A DNA stretch of 46,007 nt from Cytophagales bacterium (GTDB lineage Bacteria > Bacteroidota > Bacteroidia > Cytophagales > Cyclobacteriaceae), in assembly GCA_022360055.1 (NCBI GenBank), contig JAKSDO010000177.1, positions 1 to 46,007 of the forward strand. The letters are read 5' to 3'. The notes below the pieces were generated by a model, which did not search any database, was not told the DNA's origin, and was given only the letters and a program-made list of their open reading frames with translations. Below are positions 9,132-17,635 of this stretch, piece after piece. The translations under genes were made by a program, and so were the position numbers. The stretch's first letter is position 1; every line of letters starts with the position of its first letter.

Positions 9132-9521
9132 ATGAAATTTAAAAGATACTGTAAAACGCTGAAACTCGTTGACGATCCCGTATTGATCGAGCAATATAAA
9201 AAGGCCCATGGAATCGGCCGGGTATGGCCCGAGATCCGGGAAGGGATGAAGGAGGTCGGAATCCTCGACATGGAGATCTATATCCATGGTACCTCACTGT
9301 TTATGATCATGGATACTGTTGCGGACTTTGATCACGAAAAGGCCTTTGCCGAGTTGGCCCAAAAACCCAGACAGGCGGAATGGGAAGCTCATATGGCGCA
9401 ATTTCAACAATCTTCGGAAACTGCTTCGGCAGATGAGAAATGGCAGCTCATGGAGCGCATCTATGAGCTCGACCAGAAAATGGCATATCCGGCTTCCGAT
9501 GGCCAGCTCAAAGAGATTTAA
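9132..9521 (+). CDS. rhaM: L-rhamnose/L-fucose mutarotase-like protein
   Basis: A 129-residue protein of the RhaM (DUF718) family, which interconverts alpha and beta anomers of L-rhamnose or related sugars. The family signature AHGIGRVWPEI, with the conserved His, and IYIHGTSLFMIMDT are visible, and the protein is only slightly longer than the usual 104-115 residues. ATG at 9132 is preferred over the GTG six bases earlier because the family begins with an M-x-R/K-x type start (MKFKRYC). It is 15 bp downstream of the symporter and ends the first half of the locus. It fits fast conversion of the imported sugar anomer for the dehydrogenase. Confidence 0.85.
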   Translation: MKFKRYCKTLKLVDDPVLIEQYKKAHGIGRVWPEIREGMKEVGILDMEIYIHGTSLFMIMDTVADFDHEKAFAELAQKPRQAEWEAHMAQFQQSSETASADEKWQLMERIYELDQKMAYPASDGQLKEI

Positions 9522-9558
9522 GCTTTATCCGGGAGATGCTTTAGTAAAGATTTACCGG

Positions 9559-9577
9559 AATTGTTATTACAACAATT
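9559..9577. terminator. Hairpin at the end of nagB
   Basis: AATTGTT (9559-9565) and AACAATT (9571-9577) form a 7-bp stem that overlaps the nagB stop codon in the gap between two convergent genes. The tail after the stem is only TTG on the plus strand, so it is a weak terminator candidate. Confidence 0.35.
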
Positions 9578-10301
9578 TTGCGGATTCCTTATCGAGGTAG
9601 ATCGTACAATCCCCGTGGTTCTGGAGGATTGATGCCGGATGCATATTGCTAATTTCGCCAAGGACGCAATCTTTGACTGCCCGGGCTTTCCGTTCATCCG
9701 GAACTGAACAAATGATGCTTTTACTCTTCATAATCTGCTTAACGGTCATGCTAATCGCCTGAGTCGGCACATCCTCCAAACCGTCAAACCACCCCTCTCC
9801 AACTTGCTGCAGCCTGCATTTTTTATCCAGGTCAGCGATAATATATGGATCTTCAACTTCAAAATCTGCCGGAGGATCATTAAACGCCAGGTGTCCGTTC
9901 TCACCGATACCTACCAAAGCTACCTGAATCTCAAGCGGAGCAACCAGATCGTTCAACCTTTTGCATTCATCCCGAGGATTTTCAGCCGTGCCATCAATAA
10001 AATGAAATTCTCTTACACTGCCTACGTGTTCGAGAAAGCGCTGCTTCAGATACAACCGAAAACTTGCGGGATGATGCTCATCAATCCCCAAATACTCGTC
10101 CAGATGGAATACCGTTACCTTTGACCAGTCGATAATACCGTAACCAACCAGGGTCTTTAGCGTGTGAAACTGGCTGGCGCCCGTGGCCAGAATGATATTC
10201 GCCTCGCCGTATTCGCTAATTGCCGATTCGATTTTCAATGCGGCATGATTTCCTGCTGCTTCTCCCATTAAGGCCGGAGTATCAAAAGTCTTCGTATTCA
10301 T
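9567..10301 (-). CDS. nagB: Glucosamine-6-phosphate deaminase
   Basis: The 244-residue enzyme converts glucosamine 6-phosphate to fructose 6-phosphate and ammonia. The phosphate-binding start (ILATGASQFHTL), the FHLDEYLG motif with the general-base Asp68 and the GIGENGHLAFNDP motif with His137 are all present. Length matches the short Bacillus type rather than the 266-residue E. coli enzyme. It is the only minus-strand gene in the catabolic locus, divergent from uxuB, with its own promoter candidate at 10342-10349. It may be an independent gene placed between two operons, or serve amino-sugar parts of the same polysaccharide. A 6-phosphogluconolactonase relative is less likely given the motifs. 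Confidence 0.88.
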   Translation of the reverse strand: MNTKTFDTPALMGEAAGNHAALKIESAISEYGEANIILATGASQFHTLKTLVGYGIIDWSKVTVFHLDEYLGIDEHHPASFRLYLKQRFLEHVGSVREFHFIDGTAENPRDECKRLNDLVAPLEIQVALVGIGENGHLAFNDPPADFEVEDPYIIADLDKKCRLQQVGEGWFDGLEDVPTQAISMTVKQIMKSKSIICSVPDERKARAVKDCVLGEISNMHPASILQNHGDCTIYLDKESAKLL

Positions 10302-10341
10302 TTGTAAAATGGTTTGTCCAACAAATCAAAAAGTCTATGTC

Positions 10342-10349
10342 CAAATTTA
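10342..10349 (-). promoter_or_regulatory. Promoter -7 element of nagB
   Basis: On the minus strand this reads TAAATTTG, a match to the Bacteroidota TAnnTTTG element, 40 bp before the nagB start. A partial -33 element (ATTG) lies 18 bp further upstream at 10368-10371. Confidence 0.45.
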
Positions 10350-10455
10350 TCGTAAATATTTTTAAATCAATGTTTCGAATGATCGGATTTTCAAAATTAA
10401 TAGTCGATCCGTCCAAATATTCTTCAAATTAATGTTCACGTGTGCATAAATTTAT

Positions 10456-10463
10456 TATATTTG
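10456..10463 (+). promoter_or_regulatory. Promoter -7 element of the uxuB operon
   Basis: TATATTTG is an exact TAnnTTTG match, 33 bp before the preferred uxuB start at 10497. No clear TTTG is seen at -33. Together with the minus-strand element it makes 10302-10496 a divergent promoter region. Confidence 0.45.
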
Positions 10464-10496
10464 GTTCAAAGACTACAATTCCAAACAAATACAAGC

Positions 10497-11345
10497 ATGA
10501 CAAAAATATCATTTGGCGATTTGAATAATAAAATCTGTGCGATCACGGGAGGAGGAGGTGTGATCGGTAAAGCGCTGGCCCTGGGGCTTGGATCGGCGGG
10601 AGTAAAAACCGCTTTGCTGGATTTGAACAAAGAAATGGCCGACAAAGTCGCCACGGAGGTGAAAGCTGAAACAGGAAGTGAATCAATCGGTGTGGAAACC
10701 AATGTGCTGGATAAAGCTTCATTGGAAACTGCTAAGGCAGAAGTAAATACAAAACTTGGAAAGATCAATATGCTGATCAACGGAGCAGGTGGCAATTCAC
10801 CAAAAGCCACTTCAACAGCCGAAGTAATGACCGATGATCTTAAAAATGATTTGGGCAAAACGTTTTTCGGGCTGGATATGTCCGGATTTGAATTTGTTTT
10901 TAACCTCAACTTTATGGGCACCATACTGCCGACGATGATTCTCTCAAAAGATATGCTCGATGCGGGCGGCGTGGTATTAAATGTGTCTTCCATGAGTGCG
11001 TACCGCCCTTTAACCAAAGTGCCTGCCTATTCTGCTGCCAAGGCCTCGATCAATAGTATTACGGAATGGTTGTCCGTACATCTTGCCCCGGTAGGCATCA
11101 GGGTAAATGCCATTGCCCCCGGATTTTTCATTACCAACCAAAACCGCTTTTTGCTCACGGACGAAAAAACGGGAGACCTCACCGCCCGCGGAGAGAAAAT
11201 TATTAATAACACACCAATGAGAAGATTTGGCGAAGTCGAAGAGTTACAGGGTACTGTAAATTACCTGATGTCCGATCTGTCCAAATTTGTGACGGGTATT
11301 GTACTTCCTGTTGATGGAGGATTCAACGCGTTTAGTGGGGTCTAA
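10497..11345 (+). CDS. uxuB: D-mannonate oxidoreductase (fructuronate reductase), SDR type
   Basis: A 282-residue short-chain dehydrogenase, expected to interconvert D-fructuronate and D-mannonate with NAD(P)H. It has the glycine motif TGGGGVIG (17-24), the Rossmann acidic end LLDLN, NGAGGNS and the catalytic Tyr178-x3-Lys182 (YSAAK). The longer frame opening at 10440 would add 19 residues with no family resemblance, and the promoter element lies inside it, so ATG 10497 is preferred. It is the first gene of a tight plus-strand set with uxuA 19 bp downstream; this pairing supports the assignment over other SDRs. It is the SDR type as in Bacillus, not the longer E. coli UxuB. Confidence 0.87.
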   Translation: MTKISFGDLNNKICAITGGGGVIGKALALGLGSAGVKTALLDLNKEMADKVATEVKAETGSESIGVETNVLDKASLETAKAEVNTKLGKINMLINGAGGNSPKATSTAEVMTDDLKNDLGKTFFGLDMSGFEFVFNLNFMGTILPTMILSKDMLDAGGVVLNVSSMSAYRPLTKVPAYSAAKASINSITEWLSVHLAPVGIRVNAIAPGFFITNQNRFLLTDEKTGDLTARGEKIINNTPMRRFGEVEELQGTVNYLMSDLSKFVTGIVLPVDGGFNAFSGV

Positions 11346-11364
11346 CTTTTAAAATACGAGAGCG

Positions 11365-12585
11365 ATGAGCATGGAGCAAACATGGCGATGGTACGGACCA
11401 AATGATCCCGTTACACTTGCCGATATCAGACAAGCCGGTGCAACTGGAATTGTCACCGCGTTACATGAGATTCCTATCGGTGAAGTCTGGCCGATTGAAG
11501 TCTTAAGGGCCAGAAAGAGGTTGATCGAGTGGGACGATAGTAAGACACCCGCAAAAGAGCGCGGGCTTACCTGGTCGGTTGTCGAGAGCATACCTGTGCA
11601 TGAGCACATAAAATTAGGGAAACCGGACCGGGATGCATGGATCGGAAAGTATAAGCAAAGCATAAGAAATGTCGGAGAAATCGGAGTAAAAACAGTTTGT
11701 TACAACTTCATGCCGGTCGTCGACTGGACAAGGACCAATCTCGAGTTTGAACTGGAGGACGGTGCCAGAGCTTTGGCCTTTGATATGCTGGAATTTGCCG
11801 CATTTGATATTTATATACTGAACCGGCCAAATGCCGAAGCAAGCTATTCCGAAGAAATCCTGAAATTGGCGAAGTCAAAATTTGAATCCCTCTCTTCCGA
11901 ACAGAGATATGTCTTGCAAAAAAACGTTATTGCGGGATTGCCGGGAGCTCAGGAGGGATACACCATCGAGCAATTCCTGGAAAAACTTGACGAATATAAA
12001 GACATCGACGACCAGGTTTACCGTGAGAATCTCGCCTACTTTCTCAAGGAGATCATTCCGGTGGCAATCGAAGCCGGAGTAAAGATGGCCATTCATCCGG
12101 ATGATCCTCCAATTCCCTTGTTTGGCTTGCCGCGGGTAGTAAGCACCGAATCTGATCTGGCGGCCCTGCTTGATGTTATTGATTCTCCTTACAACGGTTT
12201 TACCATGTGTACCGGATCTTATGGCGTACGCCCGGACAACGACCTGACAGGTATGATCGAGCGGTTTGGCGCAAAATTAAACTTTGCCCATCTCAGAAGT
12301 ACTCAACGCGACGGCATGGGAAGCTTTCACGAAGCAGGCCATTTAAGGGGCGATGTCGATATGTATGCCGTTATACTCGAGATCCTGAAAGAACAAAAAC
12401 GGCGGGAAGCCGTTTATCGCCCCGATGTCCAAATCCCGATGAGAGCAGACCATGGGCATACCATATTGGACGATTTGAACAAAAAGACCAATCCGGGCTA
12501 CTCCGCAATAGGACTGTTGAGAGGAATGGCAGAACTGAGAGGCCTTGAACTTGGTATCGAGAAAAGCAGTGTTGTTTATAAATAA
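11365..12585 (+). CDS. uxuA: Mannonate dehydratase
   Basis: The 406-residue enzyme removes water from D-mannonate to give 2-keto-3-deoxy-D-gluconate (KDG), using Fe2+ or Mn2+ in a xylose-isomerase-like barrel. Recognisable segments are the start [50 protein letters not shown], the metal-site stretch [10 protein letters not shown] and the end motifs FAHLRST and RADHGHTI. Length is normal. It sits between uxuB and kdgK with gaps of 19 and 6 bp, so the three consecutive steps of the uronate/mannonate pathway are encoded in order. The incoming sugar acid could be glucuronate-derived or, as proposed here, gluconate-derived through the LarA homologue. Confidence 0.95.
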   Translation: MSMEQTWRWYGPNDPVTLADIRQAGATGIVTALHEIPIGEVWPIEVLRARKRLIEWDDSKTPAKERGLTWSVVESIPVHEHIKLGKPDRDAWIGKYKQSIRNVGEIGVKTVCYNFMPVVDWTRTNLEFELEDGARALAFDMLEFAAFDIYILNRPNAEASYSEEILKLAKSKFESLSSEQRYVLQKNVIAGLPGAQEGYTIEQFLEKLDEYKDIDDQVYRENLAYFLKEIIPVAIEAGVKMAIHPDDPPIPLFGLPRVVSTESDLAALLDVIDSPYNGFTMCTGSYGVRPDNDLTGMIERFGAKLNFAHLRSTQRDGMGSFHEAGHLRGDVDMYAVILEILKEQKRREAVYRPDVQIPMRADHGHTILDDLNKKTNPGYSAIGLLRGMAELRGLELGIEKSSVVYK

Positions 12586-12591
12586 TAGATC

Positions 12592-13671
12592 ATGAGCATA
12601 AAACTTAAAGACAATTGCAAATATGCCATACTGGTACCTACCAGCATGGGCGTGAGAATTACACCCGTAAACGGGCAACCGGTACACAGCAGCGATACTT
12701 TTATAATGCAAGCCACGAGCGCTGAAACAAATGTTGCCACAATATCTTCAATGTTGGGCCTGCCCGCTAAAGTATTGACAACTTTTGTCAAAGACAGCCC
12801 GGTTGCGAAATTCATCAAAAGCAATCTTAAAAGCAGAAATATAGATTACGAAGGCCCGGATGTGGAACAGGGAGGTCCTTGGGGGTACAGACATCAATTC
12901 AATATTGCAGACAGTGGATTTGCAACGCGAGGGCCAAGAGTTCACAACGATCGGGCAGGAGAAGTAGGCCGAACGTTAAATGTAAAGGATTTTGATCTCG
13001 ACCGGATTTTTGGGGCAGACGGCGTTCAAATTGTCCATTTATCGGGACTTATTGGTGCATTATCACCTGAAACAAGCGAGTTCTGCCTGGAAATAGCCAG
13101 AGCGGCCAAAAAATTTGGCACGCGTATTTCCTTTGACTTAAATCACCGGGCAACATTCTGGAAAGGAAGGGAAAAGGAGCTTCGAGATGCGTTTACGGAA
13201 ATTGCCTCGGTTGCCGATATTTTGGTCGGGAATGAAGAGGATTTTCAACTGTGCCTGGGCATTGAAGGACCGGAAGCCGGAGGTCAGGGTCTGGAAGCCA
13301 AGATCGAAAGTTTCAAAGGAATGATCGCAAGAGTAAAAGAGACTTTCCCGAATGCATCTGCCTTCGCAACCACCTTACGTGAGGTGGTTCATGTAAACCA
13401 CCACAAATGGGGAGCTATTATGCTTGAAGAAGATAACTGGCATGTCGTTAACCCAAGAGACATTCATGTGCTGGATCGCATTGGCGGAGGCGATGGATTT
13501 GTCGGAGGTTTACTTTACGGAGTTTTGCGGAATTGGGAACCTGAAAAGTGGATCCAATTCGGGTGGGCGACAGGAGCCATGGCCACCACATTCCTGACCG
13601 ATTACGCTCAGCCGGCCGACGAAGATATGGTCTGGAGCGTTTGGGCAGGGAATGCTCGGGTGAAAAGATAA
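12592..13671 (+). CDS. kdgK: 2-keto-3-deoxygluconate kinase (PfkB family)
   Basis: A 359-residue sugar kinase that should phosphorylate KDG to KDPG with ATP. The PfkB signature DRIGGGDGF carries the catalytic base Asp301, and SFDLNHRATFW and ILVGNEEDF are typical of KDG kinases. It starts 6 bp after uxuA and ends 11 bp before the LarA homologue. A KDPG aldolase, the next step, is not in the window and must be encoded elsewhere. A fructokinase-like role is possible from sequence alone, but the neighbours make KDG much more likely. Confidence 0.88.
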   Translation: MSIKLKDNCKYAILVPTSMGVRITPVNGQPVHSSDTFIMQATSAETNVATISSMLGLPAKVLTTFVKDSPVAKFIKSNLKSRNIDYEGPDVEQGGPWGYRHQFNIADSGFATRGPRVHNDRAGEVGRTLNVKDFDLDRIFGADGVQIVHLSGLIGALSPETSEFCLEIARAAKKFGTRISFDLNHRATFWKGREKELRDAFTEIASVADILVGNEEDFQLCLGIEGPEAGGQGLEAKIESFKGMIARVKETFPNASAFATTLREVVHVNHHKWGAIMLEEDNWHVVNPRDIHVLDRIGGGDGFVGGLLYGVLRNWEPEKWIQFGWATGAMATTFLTDYAQPADEDMVWSVWAGNARVKR

Positions 13672-13682
13672 TCGGAAAAACC

Positions 13683-14954
13683 ATGTTATATTTTAAAAGA
13701 GGTTCCGCCAAAGATTCATTGTCCATAGAGGATTTGTGGGATGGACTAACAATTGCACTGGACAAAATCGGTCCGCGAAAAAAGGTATTGGCCCTGCCTC
13801 CGGATTTCACCCGGTTTCATTCGTTTGCCGGTGAGCTGACACGGTTGAGCTACCGGTATTATGGCGATAAACTTATTGATATCCTGCCTGCGCTGGGAAC
13901 CCATACAAGTATGACCGATGAACAGATTGAAAAAATGTTTTCGGGTGTTCCAAAGGATTTGTTCAGGGTCCATGACTGGAGGAATGATGTGATCACGCTC
14001 GGGGAGGTCCCCGCCGAATTTGTAAAAAAAGTCTCTGAAGGCAGAGTGGATTATCCCTGGCCGGCCCAGGTAAATAAACTGTTGGTTGAAGGAGGGCATG
14101 ATCTCATTCTTTCGATTGGCCAGGTGGTGCCACATGAAGTAATTGGCATGGCCAATTACAATAAAAACATTTTTGTGGGCACGGGTGGAGTCGAGGGCAT
14201 AAACAAAAGCCACTTTATCGGTGCCGCCTATGGAATGGAACGGATAATGGGGCGGGCTGTAAATCCGGTACGAGAGATCATGAATTATGCTTCGGAGCAT
14301 TTTGCGCAGGACTTGCCCATTGTCTATATTCAGACGGTTGTCGGAAAAGACGAGCATGGAAAGCTTGCAGTCAAAGGGCTTTACATCGGTGATGATATGG
14401 AGTGTTTCGAAAAAGCTGCAGTATTATCTCTTGAAGTGAATTTCAAAATGTTGGATAAACCGTTAAAAAAAGTGGTCGTTTATCTGGATCCGTCCGAATT
14501 TAAAAGTACATGGCTGGGCAACAAAAGCATTTACAGGACGAGAATGGCTCTTGACGACGGGGGAGAACTGATTGTTTTGGCTCCCGGCCTAAAAGAATTC
14601 GGTGAAGATAAAGAAATCGACAGGCTCATTCGCAAATATGGATATTTGACGACCCCAGAGATTTTAAAGCTAACCAAAACAAATGAAGATCTTCAAAATA
14701 ATCTCAGCGCAACGGCCCATCTAATACATGGTACTTCCGAAGGCAGGTTCGACATCACTTATTGTCCGGGGCATTTAACAAAAGAAGAAATTGAAAAGGT
14801 ACATTATAAATATGCCGATCTGAATGAGATGCTTCAAATCTATAATCCAGAAAATCTGAGGGATGGCTTTAACACCTTACCAGGCGGGGAAGAGATCTAT
14901 TATATTTCAAATCCGGCTCTTGGTTTGTGGGCATTTAAAGATCGATTTCAGTAG
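13683..14954 (+). CDS. LarA-family nickel-pincer racemase/epimerase homologue
   Basis: A 423-residue homologue of lactate racemase LarA (DUF2088 plus C-terminal domain). LarA uses a nickel-pincer nucleotide bound covalently to a lysine to shuttle hydride at the alpha carbon of a 2-hydroxy acid. The key residues are in place: Asp41-x-x-Arg44 (DFTR), His74 (LGTH), His151, Lys161 and His177. The His151-Lys161-His177 spacing of 10 and 16 equals that of His174, Lys184 and His200 in Lactiplantibacillus LarA. The usual SGGxK near the lysine reads MANYNK instead, so the substrate is probably not lactate. ATG 13683 is chosen; the open frame before it overlaps kdgK. Position 11 bp after kdgK and before gnd suggests a sugar-acid substrate such as gluconate/mannonate. 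LarB, LarC and LarE are not in the window. Confidence 0.85.
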   Translation: MLYFKRGSAKDSLSIEDLWDGLTIALDKIGPRKKVLALPPDFTRFHSFAGELTRLSYRYYGDKLIDILPALGTHTSMTDEQIEKMFSGVPKDLFRVHDWRNDVITLGEVPAEFVKKVSEGRVDYPWPAQVNKLLVEGGHDLILSIGQVVPHEVIGMANYNKNIFVGTGGVEGINKSHFIGAAYGMERIMGRAVNPVREIMNYASEHFAQDLPIVYIQTVVGKDEHGKLAVKGLYIGDDMECFEKAAVLSLEVNFKMLDKPLKKVVVYLDPSEFKSTWLGNKSIYRTRMALDDGGELIVLAPGLKEFGEDKEIDRLIRKYGYLTTPEILKLTKTNEDLQNNLSATAHLIHGTSEGRFDITYCPGHLTKEEIEKVHYKYADLNEMLQIYNPENLRDGFNTLPGGEEIYYISNPALGLWAFKDRFQ

Positions 14955-15016
14955 CAATCAAATAGGCAATAATTGGAAACAAACTTTTATAAATCACATA
15001 AACTGTACATACTAAG

Positions 15017-16471
15017 ATGAAAGAATTAGCAGATATTGGTCTTATTGGTCTTGCCGTTATGGGTGAGAACCTGGTATTGAATATGGAAAGTAAGGGCTTC
15101 CGGGTTGCGGTATTTAACCGTACGGTCGCCAAGGTCGATAAATTCATGAACGGAAGGGGAGCCGGAAAAAATTTTATCGGGACTCATTCCATTGAAGAAC
15201 TGGTGAAATCGCTGAAACGGCCCAGAAAAGTCATGCTTTTGGTCAAAGCAGGCAGCGCCGTGGATGATTTTATCGAACAGATAATTCCTCATCTGGAGCC
15301 CGGCGATATTATCATTGACGGGGGAAACACCCATTATCCCGATACCGATCGAAGAACAAAGTATGTTGAGGACAAAGGCTTTTTATACATCGGCACCGGA
15401 GTTTCCGGAGGAGAAGAAGGAGCCTTATTAGGCCCTTCGATCATGCCGGGAGGATCAAAAGCAGCATGGGAACACGTAAAACCAATTTTCCAGTCGATTT
15501 CAGCAAAGGTCGAGGACGGCAGTCCGTGCTGCGACTGGGTGGGTGAAAGCGGCGCCGGACATTTTGTAAAGATGGTTCACAATGGAATCGAATATGGCGA
15601 TATGCAACTGATATGCGAAGCTTATCAGATCATGAAAGAATATTTGGGTATGTCGTACGACGAAATGCACCGGGTATTTAAGGAGTGGAACGAAGGCGAA
15701 TTGGATAGTTATTTAATCGAGATTACCAGAGATATTCTCGGCTTCAAAGATGAAAACGGTGAACCAATGGCTGAAAAAATTCTGGACACTGCGGGTCAAA
15801 AAGGGACCGGAAAATGGACCGGGGTCGCAGCGCTCGACCTGGGCATTCCCCTAACCTTGATCGGCGAAGCTGTTTTTGCAAGATGTCTTTCAGCAATCAA
15901 GGAGGAACGCGTTGAAGCTTCTAAGATACTTTCCGGCCCCACTCCAAAATTTGAAGGAGATAAAGACGTCTTTATCGAGGATCTTAAAAATGCCTTGTAC
16001 GCATCAAAAATCGTTTCTTACGCCCAAGGCTACGCTTTGATGGGTGAAGCTGCCAAAGAATATGGATGGAATCTGAATTACGGGGGCATCGCTTTAATGT
16101 GGCGGGGCGGATGCATCATTCGGTCCGTATTCCTCGGCAAAATCAAGGAAGCTTTCGATCATAATCCGGGATTGAAAAACCTGTTGTTAGATCCATTTTT
16201 CAAAGAAAAGATTGAGGCGGCCCAGGCATCCTGGAGAAGGGTTATCTCGGGAGCTGTCGCTAATGGCATTCCCGTACCCGCGCTAACTACCGCTCTCGCC
16301 TACTTTGACGGCTATCGGTCCGAACGGTTACCCGCAAATCTGCTTCAGGCGCAGCGGGACTATTTCGGAGCCCATATGTACGAACGGGTTGATAAACCAC
16401 GGGGAGAATTTTTTCACACAAACTGGACCGGAAGAGGAGGTGAAACCGCCTCATCGACATATGTAGTTTAA
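15017..16471 (+). CDS. gnd: 6-phosphogluconate dehydrogenase, decarboxylating
   Basis: The 484-residue enzyme oxidises and decarboxylates 6-phosphogluconate to ribulose 5-phosphate, making NADPH. Features: nucleotide-binding GLIGLAVMGENL at the N-terminus, NRT after strand beta-2 (NADP preference), IIDGGNTHYPDT, GVSGGEEGALLGPSIMPGG, the catalytic Lys185 and Glu192 in GHFVKMVHNGIEYGDMQ, and the C-terminal tail domain. Full length. It lies 62 bp after the LarA homologue and is followed by a strong terminator, so it ends the uxuB operon. Its presence puts gluconate-type metabolites next to mannonate ones in the same unit. Confidence 0.97.
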   Translation: MKELADIGLIGLAVMGENLVLNMESKGFRVAVFNRTVAKVDKFMNGRGAGKNFIGTHSIEELVKSLKRPRKVMLLVKAGSAVDDFIEQIIPHLEPGDIIIDGGNTHYPDTDRRTKYVEDKGFLYIGTGVSGGEEGALLGPSIMPGGSKAAWEHVKPIFQSISAKVEDGSPCCDWVGESGAGHFVKMVHNGIEYGDMQLICEAYQIMKEYLGMSYDEMHRVFKEWNEGELDSYLIEITRDILGFKDENGEPMAEKILDTAGQKGTGKWTGVAALDLGIPLTLIGEAVFARCLSAIKEERVEASKILSGPTPKFEGDKDVFIEDLKNALYASKIVSYAQGYALMGEAAKEYGWNLNYGGIALMWRGGCIIRSVFLGKIKEAFDHNPGLKNLLLDPFFKEKIEAAQASWRRVISGAVANGIPVPALTTALAYFDGYRSERLPANLLQAQRDYFGAHMYERVDKPRGEFFHTNWTGRGGETASSTYVV

Positions 16472-16488
16472 GTATCTAGGTGAACCTA

Positions 16489-16525
16489 CGGGATCACTCT
16501 TGTACGGGTGGTCCCGCTTATTTTT
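16489..16525 (+). terminator. Intrinsic terminator after gnd
   Basis: An 11-bp stem (16489-16499 with 16506-16516, two G-T pairs), 6-nt loop and a CTTATTTTT tail form a canonical rho-independent terminator. It ends six bases before the start codon of the second LacI gene. Confidence 0.85.
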
Positions 16526-16530
16526 AACTC

Positions 16531-17532
16531 GTGAGTATTACAATAAAGGATATAGCCAAAATGCTCAATGTATCTCATACCACCGTATCGAGATCATTAA
16601 ACGATAGCCCACTCATAAGTGAGGAAACCAAAGAGCGCGTCAAAGAGATCGCTGAAAAGTATAATTATCGCCCGAATGTAAGTGCCCGAAGCCTTGTATT
16701 GTCAAAATCCTACAACATCGGCCTGTTCTTTTCAACGTTAAAAACAGGAACAACTGCCAATTTCTTTCTCAATTCCGTGCGCGGTGTAAATAGCATCGTC
16801 AAAGGGAAATATAACTTACCCGTTGAAGCAATTGACGACCTGGAAAGTTTTCAACAGATAAATCCCCGAACATTTGACGGAATCATTGTCATGAGCCAAA
16901 GCCCGAACGACGATGAATTTATTGCACATGTGTTGAAAGAAAAAATTCCCATGGTTGTTTTAAACCGGGAAGTTATAGGACAAAAAGTGACTACCGTTTT
17001 GTCCGACGATTATACCGGTGCCTACAATCTCACAAAATACATATTGGATCAAGGGCACAGGGACGTGGCCATCATCGAAGGTAAGCCTGAATTTAAAACT
17101 ACTTACAAAAGAAAGCAGGGATTTATAAATGCTCACATAGATGCCGGCCTGGAATTCAATGAAAGATATGCCTTCCCCGGAAACTATGACCTGGTAAGCG
17201 GATACAATGCCATGCAGAAAATTCTCGATCTGGACAAAAGACCCACCGCTGTATTTTGTTCTAACGACGAAATGGCACTTGGTGCGATGAAGGCAATTAA
17301 ACAGCAGGAAATTGCCATGCCCGATGAAATATCGATTTCCGGTTTCGATGACATGGGGTTTACAGCTTACCTAACTCCGACCCTGACAACTATATTGAGA
17401 CCGGTCGAAGAAATGAGTAAAGAAGGTGCGAAGATACTTCTAAACAAGATTGAAACCGAAGACGTTATTGAAACCGGCATCATTAACCTCGATACGGAAT
17501 TAATTATCCGGGATTCGATAAAAAAGCTCTGA
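16531..17532 (+). CDS. LacI/GalR-family transcriptional regulator (second)
   Basis: A 333-residue regulator with a GTG start. The helix-turn-helix begins at once (ITIKDIAKMLNVSHTTVSRS), so no later start is possible. The sensor domain includes IGLFFSTLKTGTTANFF, DGIIVMSQ, VFCSNDEMALGAMKAI and the closing ELIIRDS typical of the family. It is only distantly similar to the first LacI in its sensor half, so a different effector is likely, probably a sugar acid of the uxuB operon. It starts six bases after the T-run of the gnd terminator, so its mRNA must come from read-through or from a promoter inside gnd or the terminator region. Confidence 0.92.
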   Translation: MSITIKDIAKMLNVSHTTVSRSLNDSPLISEETKERVKEIAEKYNYRPNVSARSLVLSKSYNIGLFFSTLKTGTTANFFLNSVRGVNSIVKGKYNLPVEAIDDLESFQQINPRTFDGIIVMSQSPNDDEFIAHVLKEKIPMVVLNREVIGQKVTTVLSDDYTGAYNLTKYILDQGHRDVAIIEGKPEFKTTYKRKQGFINAHIDAGLEFNERYAFPGNYDLVSGYNAMQKILDLDKRPTAVFCSNDEMALGAMKAIKQQEIAMPDEISISGFDDMGFTAYLTPTLTTILRPVEEMSKEGAKILLNKIETEDVIETGIINLDTELIIRDSIKKL

Positions 17533-17635
17533 AAAGGCACATAATCATCGGAAAAATTAATTTTTAATGCAATTATATCGGCAATTTTCAGAGACATTTG
17601 CCGACTTTCTGCTAATATTGCGCAAAAAATACAAG

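Noticed and set aside
9567-10301. 6-phosphogluconolactonase for the nagB gene, given nearby gnd
   Set aside because: DEYLG and GENGHLAFNDP are glucosamine-6-phosphate deaminase motifs.
10440-10496. 19-codon extension of uxuB
   Set aside because: It contains the TATATTTG promoter element and has no SDR resemblance.
13548-13682. 45-codon N-terminal extension of the LarA homologue
   Set aside because: It overlaps kdgK out of frame and has Arg-rich composition; the family start fits ATG 13683.
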